DNA of 64,000 nucleotides from Pedobacter zeaxanthinifaciens (GTDB lineage Bacteria; Bacteroidota; Bacteroidia; Sphingobacteriales; Sphingobacteriaceae): NCBI RefSeq assembly GCF_003313335.1, contig NZ_QMHP01000002.1, positions 248,001 to 312,000 of the forward strand, read 5' to 3'. Shown piece by piece: positions 52,266 to 61,981 of this stretch (position 1 is its first letter; each line of letters starts with the position of its first letter). The notes under the pieces were generated by a model. It saw only the letters and a program-made list of their open reading frames with translations, ran no database searches and was not told where the DNA came from. The position numbers and the translations under genes were made by a program.

Positions 52266-53249
52266 ATGGAATATAGAAGACTAGGAAAATCGGGCTTGCA
52301 AGTAAGCAGCCTTTCATTTGGTAGTTGGTTAACTTTTGGTAACCAAATTAGTGATAAAGTTGCAGACGAGCTGATGGGCGTTGCTTATGATGCTGGGGTT
52401 AACTTCTTTGACAATGCCGAAGGATATGCCGAAGGAAAATCAGAAATAGTGATGGGCAACATCATCAAAAATCAAAAATGGGAACGAGATACTTTTGTGG
52501 TTTCAAGTAAAGTTTTTTTCGGGGCAGAAAGAAAAGGTCCTAACCAAATTGGTTTATCGCGTAAGCACATTATTGAAGCTTGTAATGCTGCGCTGAAGCG
52601 TTTACAGGTTGACTATTTAGATTTATATTTTTGCCATCGCCCTGATAAAAACACACCTATTGAGGAAACTGTTTTTGCAATGAACACCCTACTACAGCAG
52701 GGTAAAATTTTATACTGGGGTACTTCGGAATGGAGCGCCGCTGAAATTATGGAAGCTATTGCCATTGCGAAACAGCATCACTTAATTGGCCCTACCATGG
52801 AGCAGCCTCAATACAACTTATTTGAGCGTGATAAGCTCGAAAATGAGTTTTTACACTTGTTCAATAACCACGGTTTGGGTACAACCATTTGGTCACCTTT
52901 AGCTTCAGGTATTTTATCTGGTAAATACACCAACAGTGGGGTAGAAGGTACCCGTTTAGGTATGAAAGGTTTGGAATGGCTTAAAGATCGTACGTTGGCT
53001 GCAGATAGGATGGAGAAAGCTAACGCATTGCAGCAGTTGGCTAACGAACTGAACGTTTCACTAGCTAAGCTATCAATTGCTTGGTGTTTGAAAAATCCAA
53101 ATGTAAGTACGGTTATCCTAGGTGCATCAAAAGTTCCTCAATTGCAAGAAAACCTTGAAGTGTTAGAGGTGTTGCCAATTTTAACATCGGAGGTGATGGA
53201 CAAAATTGAAGCAATTGTGAAAACCAAACCAGTATTGCCACAGTTTTAG
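52266..53249 (+). CDS. Aldo/keto reductase
   Basis: This 327-residue (beta/alpha)8 NADPH-dependent reductase has the catalytic tetrad: Asp and Tyr in FFDNAEGYAEG (about 49-59), Lys in VSSKVFF and His in LYFCHRPD. It is closest to the voltage-gated K+ channel beta-subunit-like group, with FSRKHI-like LSRKHIIEACNAALKRL. It reduces carbonyls in the cytoplasm. Substrate unknown. Confidence 0.93.
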   Translation: MEYRRLGKSGLQVSSLSFGSWLTFGNQISDKVADELMGVAYDAGVNFFDNAEGYAEGKSEIVMGNIIKNQKWERDTFVVSSKVFFGAERKGPNQIGLSRKHIIEACNAALKRLQVDYLDLYFCHRPDKNTPIEETVFAMNTLLQQGKILYWGTSEWSAAEIMEAIAIAKQHHLIGPTMEQPQYNLFERDKLENEFLHLFNNHGLGTTIWSPLASGILSGKYTNSGVEGTRLGMKGLEWLKDRTLAADRMEKANALQQLANELNVSLAKLSIAWCLKNPNVSTVILGASKVPQLQENLEVLEVLPILTSEVMDKIEAIVKTKPVLPQF

Positions 53250-53259
53250 TATAAAAATT

Positions 53260-53292
53260 AGAGGAAGTCGATAAATCGAACTTCCTCTTTTT
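53260..53292. terminator. Bidirectional rho-independent terminator
   Basis: AGAGGAAGT (53260-53268) pairs with ACTTCCTCT (53280-53288), followed by T-rich sequence. It lies between the convergent reductase and lipoprotein genes. Confidence 0.85.
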
Positions 53293-53312
53293 CAACCCCC
53301 ACACAATTAATT

Positions 53313-53732
53313 TTATTTTGCTGTACAGTTTAAAGCAGTCTTCGCCATTGATAAATCTGCGCTAGATTTTGATCCTGCTAAGTTCAATTTAAGCTCACTG
53401 TTACTGATTGAAGTGATCGTGAAAGTGTTGGTGTAGTTGCCGGTAGTAACACTTAATGTTTTTCCATCTTCACTAATGCTGTAAGTTCCATTTCCAAAGT
53501 CCCAAGTTTCACTTACAGTACCATCACTTTTAAACTCCCAATAGTCTGCAGCCGTAAAACAGGTATAAGCGCTGCTAGATCCAGAATTTTTGTAAGATTG
53601 GTAATACCATTTGCCACTTACCAGCAACTCCAGGTTCTTCTCTTTTTCCGTTTTTTCATCATCTTTTTTGCACGATGTGAACGTTGCTGCAGTGCCGATC
53701 ATTAACATCAGCATAAATAGTACTTTTTTCAT
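53313..53732 (-). CDS. Lipocalin-like small lipoprotein
   Basis: This 139-residue protein has a lipoprotein signal ending FTSC (Cys near residue 21), a charged linker and a beta-barrel-like body with LVSGKWYYQSY and WEFKSDGTVSETWDFGNGTYSI, the pattern of lipocalin-like_4/DUF4923-type lipoproteins. It probably sits in the envelope. A (TTATTGA)x7 array lies 13 bp upstream of its ATG. Confidence 0.8.
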   Translation of the reverse strand: MKKVLFMLMLMIGTAATFTSCKKDDEKTEKEKNLELLVSGKWYYQSYKNSGSSSAYTCFTAADYWEFKSDGTVSETWDFGNGTYSISEDGKTLSVTTGNYTNTFTITSISNSELKLNLAGSKSSADLSMAKTALNCTAK

Positions 53733-54132
53733 TTGATTTTTGTAATTATTGATTATTGATTATTGATTATTGATTATTGATTATTGATTATTGATTTTCT
53801 CCTAACTGCGCTTAGCAATTGTTACACTAAAAATCCCAAAGCCACTTGTCATTATCTTTTGAAACTGAGCGACTGGTTGACGACGAACTTCAGGAAGCCT
53901 AACACGAACTTTAAATAATGCATAGATTTAGTTGTTTGGTTGTCAGCAAAGTTGATTTTAATATTCAGAGATAATCTGTGTAAGTTTACTAAAGCCTAGT
54001 ATTGGTTAACGAAAGATGATTGTGCTAAAAACCCATCTATTTAATACTTTATAAGCGTTTGTTAATGCTTATGTAGGTTTTGTAAACTATATTCGTTATT
54101 TGTGTAGGTGTGTTGCTTACATTTGAATCATA
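53733..54132. other. 400-bp spacer with repeat array and promoter region
   Basis: Contains the heptanucleotide array (53746-53794) and, to the right, an AT-rich region serving the divergent propeller kinase. A -7-like TACATTTG (54118-54125) ends 7 bp before that ATG. No gene seen. Confidence 0.5.
53746..53794. repeat. Heptanucleotide array (TTATTGA)x7
   Basis: Seven perfect copies of TTATTGA, starting 13 bp upstream of the reverse-strand lipoprotein start codon. It lies in the promoter/leader region, so copy-number change could alter promoter spacing. Confidence 0.95.
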
Positions 54133-57006
54133 ATGATAACACGGTTAAAAGCCCTCTTATTTTTTTGCTTCGCTTTTGTTTATGGCTTATATGGCCAGGA
54201 CCCTTATCATTATATTATTGATAAAACAAGCGGCCTGCCCTCTAACAGCGTTTACGATATTTTTCAGGACAAGACGGGTTACATTTGGTTTGCTACCGAT
54301 GAAGGACTGTGCAGATACGATGGTACAAAATACACGTCCTTTTCTGGTGATACGCAGACATCCAAAGCTGGCTCTTGCATTGCTCAAGATCGGTTTGGTA
54401 GAATTTGGTACAGTAATTTTGATGGCTATCTGTATTATATTGAAGCGGGTAAACTCAACGCACTGTATAACAAAAAGCCACGAGGTTATTTTAAATACGG
54501 CATTGATGATAATTATCTGTATATCGTGGCCGAAAACGGAGTTGCTGTTTACAACATCAAAACACTTCAGTTTGTAAAATGTATTGCAATAAATGATAGC
54601 TCCATATCATCAGCTAGTTTAATTGATAATAGGTTTTACGTTGTAGGCGATTTTTTGTATGAAATTTCAGATGGACAATTAATTAGAAAGTTACCTTTTG
54701 TAAGTAGAGTTAAGGGCAATAGTGTGTTTCCTGTAATCATACAAAAAAATGTCGAGGGACTAATTTTCATATCAAAGAATACTAATACACATCAGGTCTT
54801 GAAATCAGATGGCGAATTTGTCAGGTTTCAGCGTCCAAGCGAAATTAACTTTGTTCAAAATACCGCCCTAACTGCCGATGGTTTATGGCTTTGTAATCCG
54901 AAAGGAGCTTATTTAGTAGATAAGCTGGGACGTTACAAAAGCTATTTCAGCCATTATAATATCTCTAGCGTATTCAAGGATAGTAGCAACAATTACTGGT
55001 TTGCTACGGTAAATAAAGGAGTGCTCCTGGTCCCTGATTTCACAAATAGGCTTGTAGAAATGAAATCTCGTCCGGTAAAAGTTCGTTTGGATAAGGATTT
55101 ACTGTATATCTCCACAGAGGATGATGCAATCTATCAAATGGATTTGAAAGGCAATTCGGCAAAGTTGATTTATCGTGGAGATAGCAACCATGCAATCAAT
55201 CAGTTATTTATTGATCCGCAAACTGGTAACATCATTTTTTCTTCAAATACTTTCAATGTGCTTTCTAAGCAAAGAAAAAATTTAATTAATGCACGTATTG
55301 CCATTAAGGAGGTTGATAAAGTAGATGACAAGTACTTCAGTTTTGCCGCAAGTGGTTCGTTTGGATTATTCAAAGTAGGTAACAAATCATTTCAAAGCAA
55401 TTGGGATTCGCTATATAATGCCCAGGAAAACAATATTCATAACTTTTCCCAAGCGGCGTTAATGTCTAACGTAAACGCTAAATCTACATCCTACAATGCA
55501 GCACACAAAGTAATTTATTACGCTACTAACCTAGGTTTGTATTATGTAAGTTTAAATGCTACCGGAGAAATCAGCTATAAAAGCGAAGTACTCTACATTA
55601 AAAACTTGATCAGTTATCGTGACATTACATTTGCGCTTTCTACTAACGGTAAATTATATCAAATATCAGGTGATCAAAGGATCGTTCCGGTTACGCTTTC
55701 AGATAAGTATGTGATCAAAGGCGCCCACCGTATCAGTAAATCTAATTCCTTGATGATTATTTATGCTAACTCAGGACTTTACTGTTACGATATGGAAAGC
55801 AAATTATTAAGTAGGTTATCTAATTCCTATCAAGATTTTGATGTTACAGACGTAGTTGAAACGGGTGGTCACTTAGTAATGGCAACATCGAAAGGCATGC
55901 TTATCGAAAACAAAAAAGGCCCTAAAAGCACTTATCTAAGTAAGTTTTTAATTGAAGATGTAATTGTCAACAATCAAGCGGTAGCTAAAACTCAGCTAAA
56001 CCAATTGTCGTACCAGCAGCGCAACATAGAAATCGATTATGCGCTTTTAGCCTTTACACCCAAAGAAAAATCAGATATTTTTTACAAATTAAATGATGAT
56101 AAATGGTTGCCGCTTGCTTCACAAAGTGGAAGTTTAAAGTTAAGTTCGCTTTCACCAGGCACTTATAAGGTATTATTTAAAGTGGATGGTTTAGAAGTTG
56201 AAAAGGTAAGTTTCAACATCAATAAACCCTTGTGGCTTTCCTTTTGGTTTGTTTCATCGCTTTGCGTGCTATTGGTTATTGCTGGGTACTTAACCTATAA
56301 ATTTAAGATAGAACAAAACGACAAGCGCAATCAGCTGAAATTAGACAGAATTAGTCTCGAGAACAATTTGAACCAATCTAAGCTAAAAGCCATCAAGTCT
56401 CAGATGAATCCTCATTTTTTTTATAATGCTTTAAACACCATCCAGTCCTTTGTTTTGGCAAACGAGAAAAAACAGGCGGTTAACTATTTGTCTAAATTCG
56501 CCAACCTCACCCGCACTATTTTGGAAATGTCGGAAAAGGAAGAGGTTTCATTGGCAGAGGAAATTAGAACCATTGGATTTTATCTGGATATTGAAAAAGC
56601 TAGGTTTGACAATGATTTTGACTATCAAATTGTTGAATTGGGTCTTGGAAATAAGGAAGAACTTAAAATCCCATCGATGTTATTGCAGCCGTACTTAGAG
56701 AATGCGGTAAAACATGGCCTACTGCATAAAGCTGGGCCTAAAATGCTAAAAATTACTTTCGAAAATATGAATAATGAGCTTTTGGTAAGTATAGACGATA
56801 ACGGTATCGGTAGGAAAAAAAGCATCGAACTAAACAAAATTAAACAGGGTACACATAAGTCTTTTGCTACTGAGGCTATCCAAAGCAGAATTGACCTGAT
56901 TAACGAAAATAAAAAGCATCAAATTACCGTAGAATATGTGGATAAAATCGCTGCAAATGCGCAATCATTAGGCACAACGGTAATCATTAAATTTCCTCTA
57001 AGCTAG
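54133..57006 (+). CDS. Beta-propeller LytS-type sensor histidine kinase
   Basis: This 957-residue membrane kinase has a signal-like N-terminus, a periplasmic two-component propeller sensor (reg_prop repeats from ITSGLPSNSVYDIFQDKTG-like start near residue 34 to about 600), a Y_Y_Y-like sheet (about 610-700), one membrane segment (about 705-727) and a coiled-coil. Its kinase core begins SQMNPHFFYNALNTIQSFV (His near 765), with ATPase motifs PYLENAVKHGL and DNGIGRKKS. This is the LytS/His_kinase type, which pairs with LytTR regulators; one follows 7 bp downstream. It probably senses an extracellular carbohydrate or envelope signal. Confidence 0.92.
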   Translation: MITRLKALLFFCFAFVYGLYGQDPYHYIIDKTSGLPSNSVYDIFQDKTGYIWFATDEGLCRYDGTKYTSFSGDTQTSKAGSCIAQDRFGRIWYSNFDGYLYYIEAGKLNALYNKKPRGYFKYGIDDNYLYIVAENGVAVYNIKTLQFVKCIAINDSSISSASLIDNRFYVVGDFLYEISDGQLIRKLPFVSRVKGNSVFPVIIQKNVEGLIFISKNTNTHQVLKSDGEFVRFQRPSEINFVQNTALTADGLWLCNPKGAYLVDKLGRYKSYFSHYNISSVFKDSSNNYWFATVNKGVLLVPDFTNRLVEMKSRPVKVRLDKDLLYISTEDDAIYQMDLKGNSAKLIYRGDSNHAINQLFIDPQTGNIIFSSNTFNVLSKQRKNLINARIAIKEVDKVDDKYFSFAASGSFGLFKVGNKSFQSNWDSLYNAQENNIHNFSQAALMSNVNAKSTSYNAAHKVIYYATNLGLYYVSLNATGEISYKSEVLYIKNLISYRDITFALSTNGKLYQISGDQRIVPVTLSDKYVIKGAHRISKSNSLMIIYANSGLYCYDMESKLLSRLSNSYQDFDVTDVVETGGHLVMATSKGMLIENKKGPKSTYLSKFLIEDVIVNNQAVAKTQLNQLSYQQRNIEIDYALLAFTPKEKSDIFYKLNDDKWLPLASQSGSLKLSSLSPGTYKVLFKVDGLEVEKVSFNINKPLWLSFWFVSSLCVLLVIAGYLTYKFKIEQNDKRNQLKLDRISLENNLNQSKLKAIKSQMNPHFFYNALNTIQSFVLANEKKQAVNYLSKFANLTRTILEMSEKEEVSLAEEIRTIGFYLDIEKARFDNDFDYQIVELGLGNKEELKIPSMLLQPYLENAVKHGLLHKAGPKMLKITFENMNNELLVSIDDNGIGRKKSIELNKIKQGTHKSFATEAIQSRIDLINENKKHQITVEYVDKIAANAQSLGTTVIIKFPLS

Positions 57007-57013
57007 TTGATAT

Positions 57014-57760
57014 ATGGACGCAATAATAATAGATGATGAGAAAAGAGCAAGGATTAACTTGTCGCTGATACTGAAAGAGTATTGTCCGGAAGTAAATGTG
57101 GTTGCGGAATGTGAAAATTTATCTCAAGGGGTTAAAGCCATCCGCAAGTTAAAACCACTAATTGTTTTGCTTGATATAGAAATGCCGGGGCACAGCGGTT
57201 TAGAACTATTGGATTTTTTTGACGAGCATGAAATAAATTTCAGCATCATATTTACCACCGCCTATAATGAATATGCGGTTAAGGCATTTAAATTTTCAGC
57301 TGTTGATTATCTTTTAAAACCCATTATTCCTGACGAGTTGGCAAACGCCGTACAACGCATTAAAAAGCAGCAACTAAAGCTGCAGGATTATGTACTGTTA
57401 AAGGAAAACTTACATCAGGCCAGCTCAGGTAAAATTGCCATTCCATCGGGCACTTCGCTTATCTTTTTAGAGGCAACAAAAATCTTGTTTATAAAAGGCG
57501 AAGGAGCGTATTCGGAAATTACCATGTTGGATGGGAGCAAACATATGGTAAGTAGAAACCTAAAAAACTTCGAAGACGTACTTGCTGGTAATCAATCTTT
57601 TTTCAGGCCGCATAAATCATATATTGTCAATATCGATCACGTGGTTTCGTACAATAAAAGCGATGGGGGAAGTTTGTTTTTTAGCAATCATCAATCTGTT
57701 CCGATTTCGTCAGAAAAAGCTCAAATTATCCTGGAAAAGATAAAGCTAGTGAGAAGATAA
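57014..57760 (+). CDS. LytTR-family response regulator
   Basis: This 248-residue regulator has a receiver domain with Asp in VLLDIEMPGHSGL (about 53-65) and Lys in DYLLKPI, followed by a LytTR DNA-binding domain (about 145-245) with YSEITMLDGSKHMVSRNLK and HKSYIVNIDHV. It is the partner of the preceding kinase (7-bp gap). The target gene is not evident here. Confidence 0.95.
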   Translation: MDAIIIDDEKRARINLSLILKEYCPEVNVVAECENLSQGVKAIRKLKPLIVLLDIEMPGHSGLELLDFFDEHEINFSIIFTTAYNEYAVKAFKFSAVDYLLKPIIPDELANAVQRIKKQQLKLQDYVLLKENLHQASSGKIAIPSGTSLIFLEATKILFIKGEGAYSEITMLDGSKHMVSRNLKNFEDVLAGNQSFFRPHKSYIVNIDHVVSYNKSDGGSLFFSNHQSVPISSEKAQIILEKIKLVRR

Positions 57761-57804
57761 ATGAGACTTATGAAAGCATATTTAATCTATCATAAGTCTC
57801 ATTA
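57761..57804. terminator. Bidirectional long-hairpin terminator
   Basis: AATGAGACTTATGA (57761-57774) is perfectly complementary to TCATAAGTCTCATT (57791-57804). It sits between the convergent LytTR and GAPDH genes. The core ACTTATGA is reminiscent of the dispersed ACTTACGA palindromes. Confidence 0.8.
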
Positions 57805-57812
57805 GAAGCTTT

Positions 57813-59261
57813 TTAGTAATAAGTTAGCCTTACTACGTTTGCTATTTTTTTGGCCAAGCGAATTACTTGGCGGGTGTAGCCATATTCGTTATCATACCAA
57901 GCGTAAAGTACTACAGATTTTCCATCCTTAGATAGGATGGTGGCTGGTCCGTCTACAATTGAGGCGTGGCTGTTACCAATTAAATCGGTGCTTACCAACT
58001 CATTTGATACAGAATATTCCAACTGCTCCGATAAATCGCCAAAAAGCGACGCATTTTTCAACACGCTTTCCATTTCCTCTTTGCTAGTTTGTACGTTTAA
58101 TGAAAGATTTAAAATGGCTAAAGAAACGTTTGGTGTAGGAACACGTACCGCATTACCGGTTAACTTGCCCGCCAATTCAGGTAAAACCTTCGCCACAGCT
58201 TTGTCTGCGCCTGTTTCTGTAATTACCAAATTCAATGCCGCTGCTCTGCCTCTTCTGTATTTCTTGTGGTAATTATCTAGTAAGTTTTGGTCGTTGGTGT
58301 AAGAATGGACCGTTTCGATATGGCCTTTTTCTATGCCAAAATGCTGTTCTACTACTTTCAACACCGGGATAATTGCGTTTGTGGTACATGAAGCGTTCGA
58401 GAAAATATTTTCCTCTTTGAAGTCAAAATCACCGTCATTAATCCCTGTAACGATATTTGGAATGTCGCCTTTTGCTGGTGCCGTTAGCAATACTTTGCTC
58501 ACACCTTTTGCTTGTAAGTGTTTAGATAAGCCATCTCTATCTCTGTACACACCGGTATTGTCTATAACCAAAGCATCATCAATTCCATACGCGGTGTAAT
58601 CAGCTTCCTCCGGATTTTTAACAGCAATTAAGTAAATGGTTTGTCCATTAACAATAAGTGCGTTATTCTCGTGGTCTTCTACAATAGTGCCGTTAAAAGG
58701 GCCATGGATAGAATCGGTTCTTAACAATTCTGCTCTTTTGCTAAGCTCTTCTGGGCTGTAGCTACGTGTAACTATGGCACGCAAACGCAATTGTTCTCCC
58801 TTTCCCGCTTGTACAATTAGCTCCCTAGAGGCTATACGTCCAATACGTCCAAAGCCATACAAAATTACATCTTTTGGTTTTAGACTGATTTTATCTTTAC
58901 CGATGTGGCTGCCCAGTTTACTGATGATAAAATCATGCATAGATGATTGCGTATTGCTTTCATCAAGCCATTCTGAGGCTAATCTTCCAATATCAATACG
59001 AGAAGGTGCAAGGCTTGATTTTGCAATGGTATTGGCAAGTTCTAAGGTTTCATAAATGGAGATATCTTTTCCGCTGATTTCTTTAGCATATTGATGGTAA
59101 GCAAGTATTTCGCTACTGCCTACATCAAATAAGGGTTTACGGAAAAGCACCAGTTCAATTGACCTATCAAACCATAAGTGGCCTACGCACTTGATTAGTT
59201 CAAGGGCTTTTTTTTCTTTTTCAATCCAGTTTTGAAACTCTGATTGATATTTATTAGACAT
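57813..59261 (-). CDS. Glyceraldehyde-3-phosphate dehydrogenase, long form
   Basis: This 482-residue enzyme has an NAD-binding domain beginning near residue 128 (LYGFGRIGRIASREL), the catalytic Cys in FSNASCTTNAIIPV and the final WYDNEYGYTRQV. It oxidises glyceraldehyde-3-phosphate with phosphate and NAD(P) in glycolysis or gluconeogenesis. The N-terminal extension of about 125 residues, absent from standard GAPDH (about 335 residues), is known from a Bacteroidota long subtype. A promoter with -33/-7 boxes is visible upstream (59292-59322). Confidence 0.93.
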   Translation of the reverse strand: MSNKYQSEFQNWIEKEKKALELIKCVGHLWFDRSIELVLFRKPLFDVGSSEILAYHQYAKEISGKDISIYETLELANTIAKSSLAPSRIDIGRLASEWLDESNTQSSMHDFIISKLGSHIGKDKISLKPKDVILYGFGRIGRIASRELIVQAGKGEQLRLRAIVTRSYSPEELSKRAELLRTDSIHGPFNGTIVEDHENNALIVNGQTIYLIAVKNPEEADYTAYGIDDALVIDNTGVYRDRDGLSKHLQAKGVSKVLLTAPAKGDIPNIVTGINDGDFDFKEENIFSNASCTTNAIIPVLKVVEQHFGIEKGHIETVHSYTNDQNLLDNYHKKYRRGRAAALNLVITETGADKAVAKVLPELAGKLTGNAVRVPTPNVSLAILNLSLNVQTSKEEMESVLKNASLFGDLSEQLEYSVSNELVSTDLIGNSHASIVDGPATILSKDGKSVVLYAWYDNEYGYTRQVIRLAKKIANVVRLTYY

Positions 59262-59291
59262 ACAAGAAAATTATTTTGGTTAGAAATGCTG

Positions 59292-59330
59292 CAAAAGTAA
59301 AAAAGATTGAGCGTGTACCCAATCTTTTTT
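59292..59330 (-). promoter_or_regulatory. GAPDH promoter overlapping the rpoD terminator hairpin
   Basis: On the minus strand, TTG (59320-59322), a 20-bp spacer, and TACTTTTG (59292-59299) form a -33/-7 promoter. The same stretch holds a hairpin, AAAAAAGATTG (59299-59309) with CAATCTTTTTT (59320-59330), suited to end the upstream rpoD transcript. Confidence 0.7.
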
Positions 59331-59398
59331 AATATTATTTTCTTGTAAATTATTGTTTTACAATGTGTTGAACTTACACTAAGTAAGCGTTAACCTAC

Positions 59399-60259
59399 TT
59401 AGCCTAAGTACGATTTCAAGATTTTGCTTCTTGATGTATGACGCAGGCGCTGTAAAGCTTTGTCCTTAATTTGACGTACACGTTCACGTGTTAAATTGAA
59501 TTTTTCGCCAATTTCCTCTAATGAAAGTGGATGGTTAGTGCTTAAACCAAAAAACAACACGATGATTTCACGTTCTCTCTCGGTTAAAGTAGATAAAGAA
59601 CGCTTAATTTCCTCTGAAAGCGACTCATTAATTAAGTTGCTATCTGTATTAGGCTCGTGGTTTTCTAACACATCTAACAAGGTATTTTCTTCACCTTGTA
59701 CAAATGGCGCATCCATTGAAACATGGCGACCAGAGTTGCTTAAAGTATCAGAGATTTTATCAACTGTAGTTTCTAAGATGTCAGCTAACTCTTCAGGTGA
59801 TGGCTCACGCTCATACTCTTGCTCTAGTTTAGAGAAAGCTTTACTGATTTTACTTAATGAACCTACTTGGTTTAATGGTAAACGTACAATACGGCTTTGC
59901 TCGGCAATAGCTTGCAAAATCGACTGACGAATCCACCATACGGCGTATGAAATGAATTTGAAACCTTTAGTCTCATCGAAACGTTTAGCAGCTTTAATTA
60001 AACCTAAGTTTCCTTCGTTAATTAAATCGCCTAGAGTTAAACCTTGATTTTGATATTGTTTTGCTACGGAAACAACGAAACGTAAATTCGTTTTCGTTAA
60101 TCTTTCTAGAGCGGCTTGATCTCCCTCACGAATCTTACGAGCTAAAATTACTTCTTCTTCAGCTGTAATTAAATCTACTTTACCAATCTCATGCAAGTAC
60201 TTATCTAACGACTGACTTTCACGGTTGGTAATGGATTGGGTTATTTTGAGTTGTCTCAT
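59399..60259 (-). CDS. rpoD: Primary sigma factor RpoD/SigA
   Basis: This 286-residue sigma-70 lacks region 1.1 and the nonconserved insert, as is normal for Bacteroidota. Region 1.2 begins [24 protein letters not shown] (residues about 13-36), region 2 has [16 protein letters not shown], and region 4 has [20 protein letters not shown] near 250-270. It directs RNA polymerase to TTG/TAnnTTTG promoters. A -7 element TACTTTTG (60298-60305, minus strand) precedes it. Confidence 0.97.
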   Translation of the reverse strand: MRQLKITQSITNRESQSLDKYLHEIGKVDLITAEEEVILARKIREGDQAALERLTKTNLRFVVSVAKQYQNQGLTLGDLINEGNLGLIKAAKRFDETKGFKFISYAVWWIRQSILQAIAEQSRIVRLPLNQVGSLSKISKAFSKLEQEYEREPSPEELADILETTVDKISDTLSNSGRHVSMDAPFVQGEENTLLDVLENHEPNTDSNLINESLSEEIKRSLSTLTEREREIIVLFFGLSTNHPLSLEEIGEKFNLTRERVRQIKDKALQRLRHTSRSKILKSYLG

Positions 60260-60584
60260 TTATATGTATTGGTCCTCGTTGTGTTATTTCGATTCTGCAA
60301 AAGTAAGGTTTTTTTAGGCAGAATAGAAAGTTAAATTACTGAAAATGTTACGTTTTGTCACGTATTTTTGAACTATTTCTTCATAGCAAAAATCATTCCA
60401 AGTTGAATCTGTCAGGTGCTGTTCTAACCTTATTTTAATGTATTTATTTTATTGATTTTCAGTTATTTATATCTTATTTTTGACTCTTAATTTTAATGTT
60501 ATTTCAAAATCAAGAAGAGATACTGGATCATATTGTCATGCTTTTTTTGTGGAAAGTGTAGCAATCTGTTGTCAGTTTGTTTTG
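60260..60584. other. 325-bp AT-rich promoter spacer upstream of rpoD
   Basis: It carries the rpoD -7 element (CAAAAGTA on the plus strand, 60298-60305) and is otherwise gene-free. No -33 box could be recognised at the usual distance. Confidence 0.5.
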
Positions 60585-61181
60585 TCACAGTTTTAATCTC
60601 ACGCCGTAGCCCATAAAAAATATCCTAGTAATGGGGGTGGTAGTTCTATTTTCGAACCAGCTTACGGCGTATAAGTCGTTGGTGTTTGTTTCTGCATACA
60701 AACTAACGGCTTTTATTGCAGCCTTTGGATTACCCAAAACTTTAACCTCAGTGCTAAATCCTAAATGTGCTTTAAGTGCTGTAGACCACCAGTAGTAGCC
60801 ATCTGGATATTGATTCGGATCAAACTCCTTATCGAAATTTCTACCTAAAGTATAAGAAACAAAAATAGTTGGATTGATTGGCTGCCACCTTAGGTTTTCA
60901 TTGATTTTGATTTCAAACGGCCTGTAGGCGAACTTTGGGGTTAGGATGTTAATTGGCCCACCTTTGCTTTTTGGTACAAATCCGTAATGAAGACTTACTG
61001 TAGTTTTTTCATTCAAAAAGTAATAGCCAACGCCACCACTGAAATAGCCAATGCTACCACCATATTGTAAGTTAATATAGTCGGGGATGAGCTGTTTTAC
61101 GAAAGTGTTTTTTTGTGCAAATGTGAAAAATGGGATGATTAAGAGGCTAAAAAGTAGTAGGGTAGGTTTCAATTTTTCCAT
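60585..61181 (-). CDS. Hypothetical exported barrel-like protein
   Basis: This protein of about 198 residues has a signal peptide (MEKLKPTLLLFSLLIIPFF through TFAQ) and a beta-rich body with LQYGGSIGYFSGGVGYYFLNEKTTVSLHYGF, ending RIFFMGYGVRLKL, typical of an outer-membrane barrel. No named family recognised. Its start overlaps the metallophosphoesterase end by 35 bp, so it is probably translated from the same mRNA. The longer frame to 61292 is rejected because it would not leave a signal peptide. Confidence 0.7.
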   Translation of the reverse strand: MEKLKPTLLLFSLLIIPFFTFAQKNTFVKQLIPDYINLQYGGSIGYFSGGVGYYFLNEKTTVSLHYGFVPKSKGGPINILTPKFAYRPFEIKINENLRWQPINPTIFVSYTLGRNFDKEFDPNQYPDGYYWWSTALKAHLGFSTEVKVLGNPKAAIKAVSLYAETNTNDLYAVSWFENRTTTPITRIFFMGYGVRLKL

Positions 61182-61950
61182 TGTAAATGTCAAGAACGGT
61201 GTAAGCTTTATTAACGATAGCATTGGTAATAATAAAAGGAATGTTGCTTCCATTCGGACGGTAGGTCCTGTCAGGAGAATGCTGATGTGCATGGACGGAA
61301 GCCAAAAATCCCGGTGTATTGATGGCCAGCTGTTCGTAAACCGGCCTCAATTTTGGGTCAAAGTCTGCATCATCAGGCGGAATGTGCGAAAAAGCAACGA
61401 TGTTTTTCACGTCAGCTTCGAGTTTCAGGTTAGCGCTCAGCCAATTCATATCTGGCACTAAACCATTAAAATTATACTCTCTGCTGTTGGAGTCGAAGCA
61501 AACGAATTTTACATCGCCGTATTTAAAAGTAAAATTAAAATCGCCAAACATTCTTCTAAAAACAGAAGGTCCATTGGCTACCAAGTCGTGATTTCCCACA
61601 ATTGAAATGAATGGGACTTTCAGCTTTGAGTAGATATTATAGACGCCCTCAAACTCTAATAATTGACCGAAGTCTGAGATGTCACCATTTAAAATAACGA
61701 AGTCAATATCGTTTCTAGCATTGATTTGGTCTACAAAAAGCGCTGCCTCTCGGTACTTTCTTTGTGTGTCACCCGAAACTGCAATTCGAATTCTTTCCCC
61801 TGCGTTTTTAGGTTTTAATTTCTCAATTTGAGTTTTGTTAACGTTTTGTGGAGTTTCGTCTCTAAATTTTTGATTCGGGCTAAATTCAACACCATTGCAA
61901 CTAATTAAGGTAATGAAGCAAATGGATAGGTAAGCTGTAATTTTTTTCAT
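61147..61950 (-). CDS. Metallophosphoesterase, lipoprotein
   Basis: This 267-residue calcineurin-type phosphoesterase has motifs VSGDTQRK (about 58), LNGDISD (about 85), VGNHD (about 117), FSHIPPDDAD (about 182) and HAHQHS near 220, giving a two-metal site. The signal ends in ISCN (Cys near residue 19), indicating a lipoprotein. The substrate could be a phosphodiester or cyclic nucleotide in the envelope. The final motif HAHQH is close to the GHxH metal motif. Confidence 0.9.
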   Translation of the reverse strand: MKKITAYLSICFITLISCNGVEFSPNQKFRDETPQNVNKTQIEKLKPKNAGERIRIAVSGDTQRKYREAALFVDQINARNDIDFVILNGDISDFGQLLEFEGVYNIYSKLKVPFISIVGNHDLVANGPSVFRRMFGDFNFTFKYGDVKFVCFDSNSREYNFNGLVPDMNWLSANLKLEADVKNIVAFSHIPPDDADFDPKLRPVYEQLAINTPGFLASVHAHQHSPDRTYRPNGSNIPFIITNAIVNKAYTVLDIYNGKIETYPTTF

Positions 61951-61981
61951 CCACAGCTTAACGTTCGATCAGCTTAATTGT

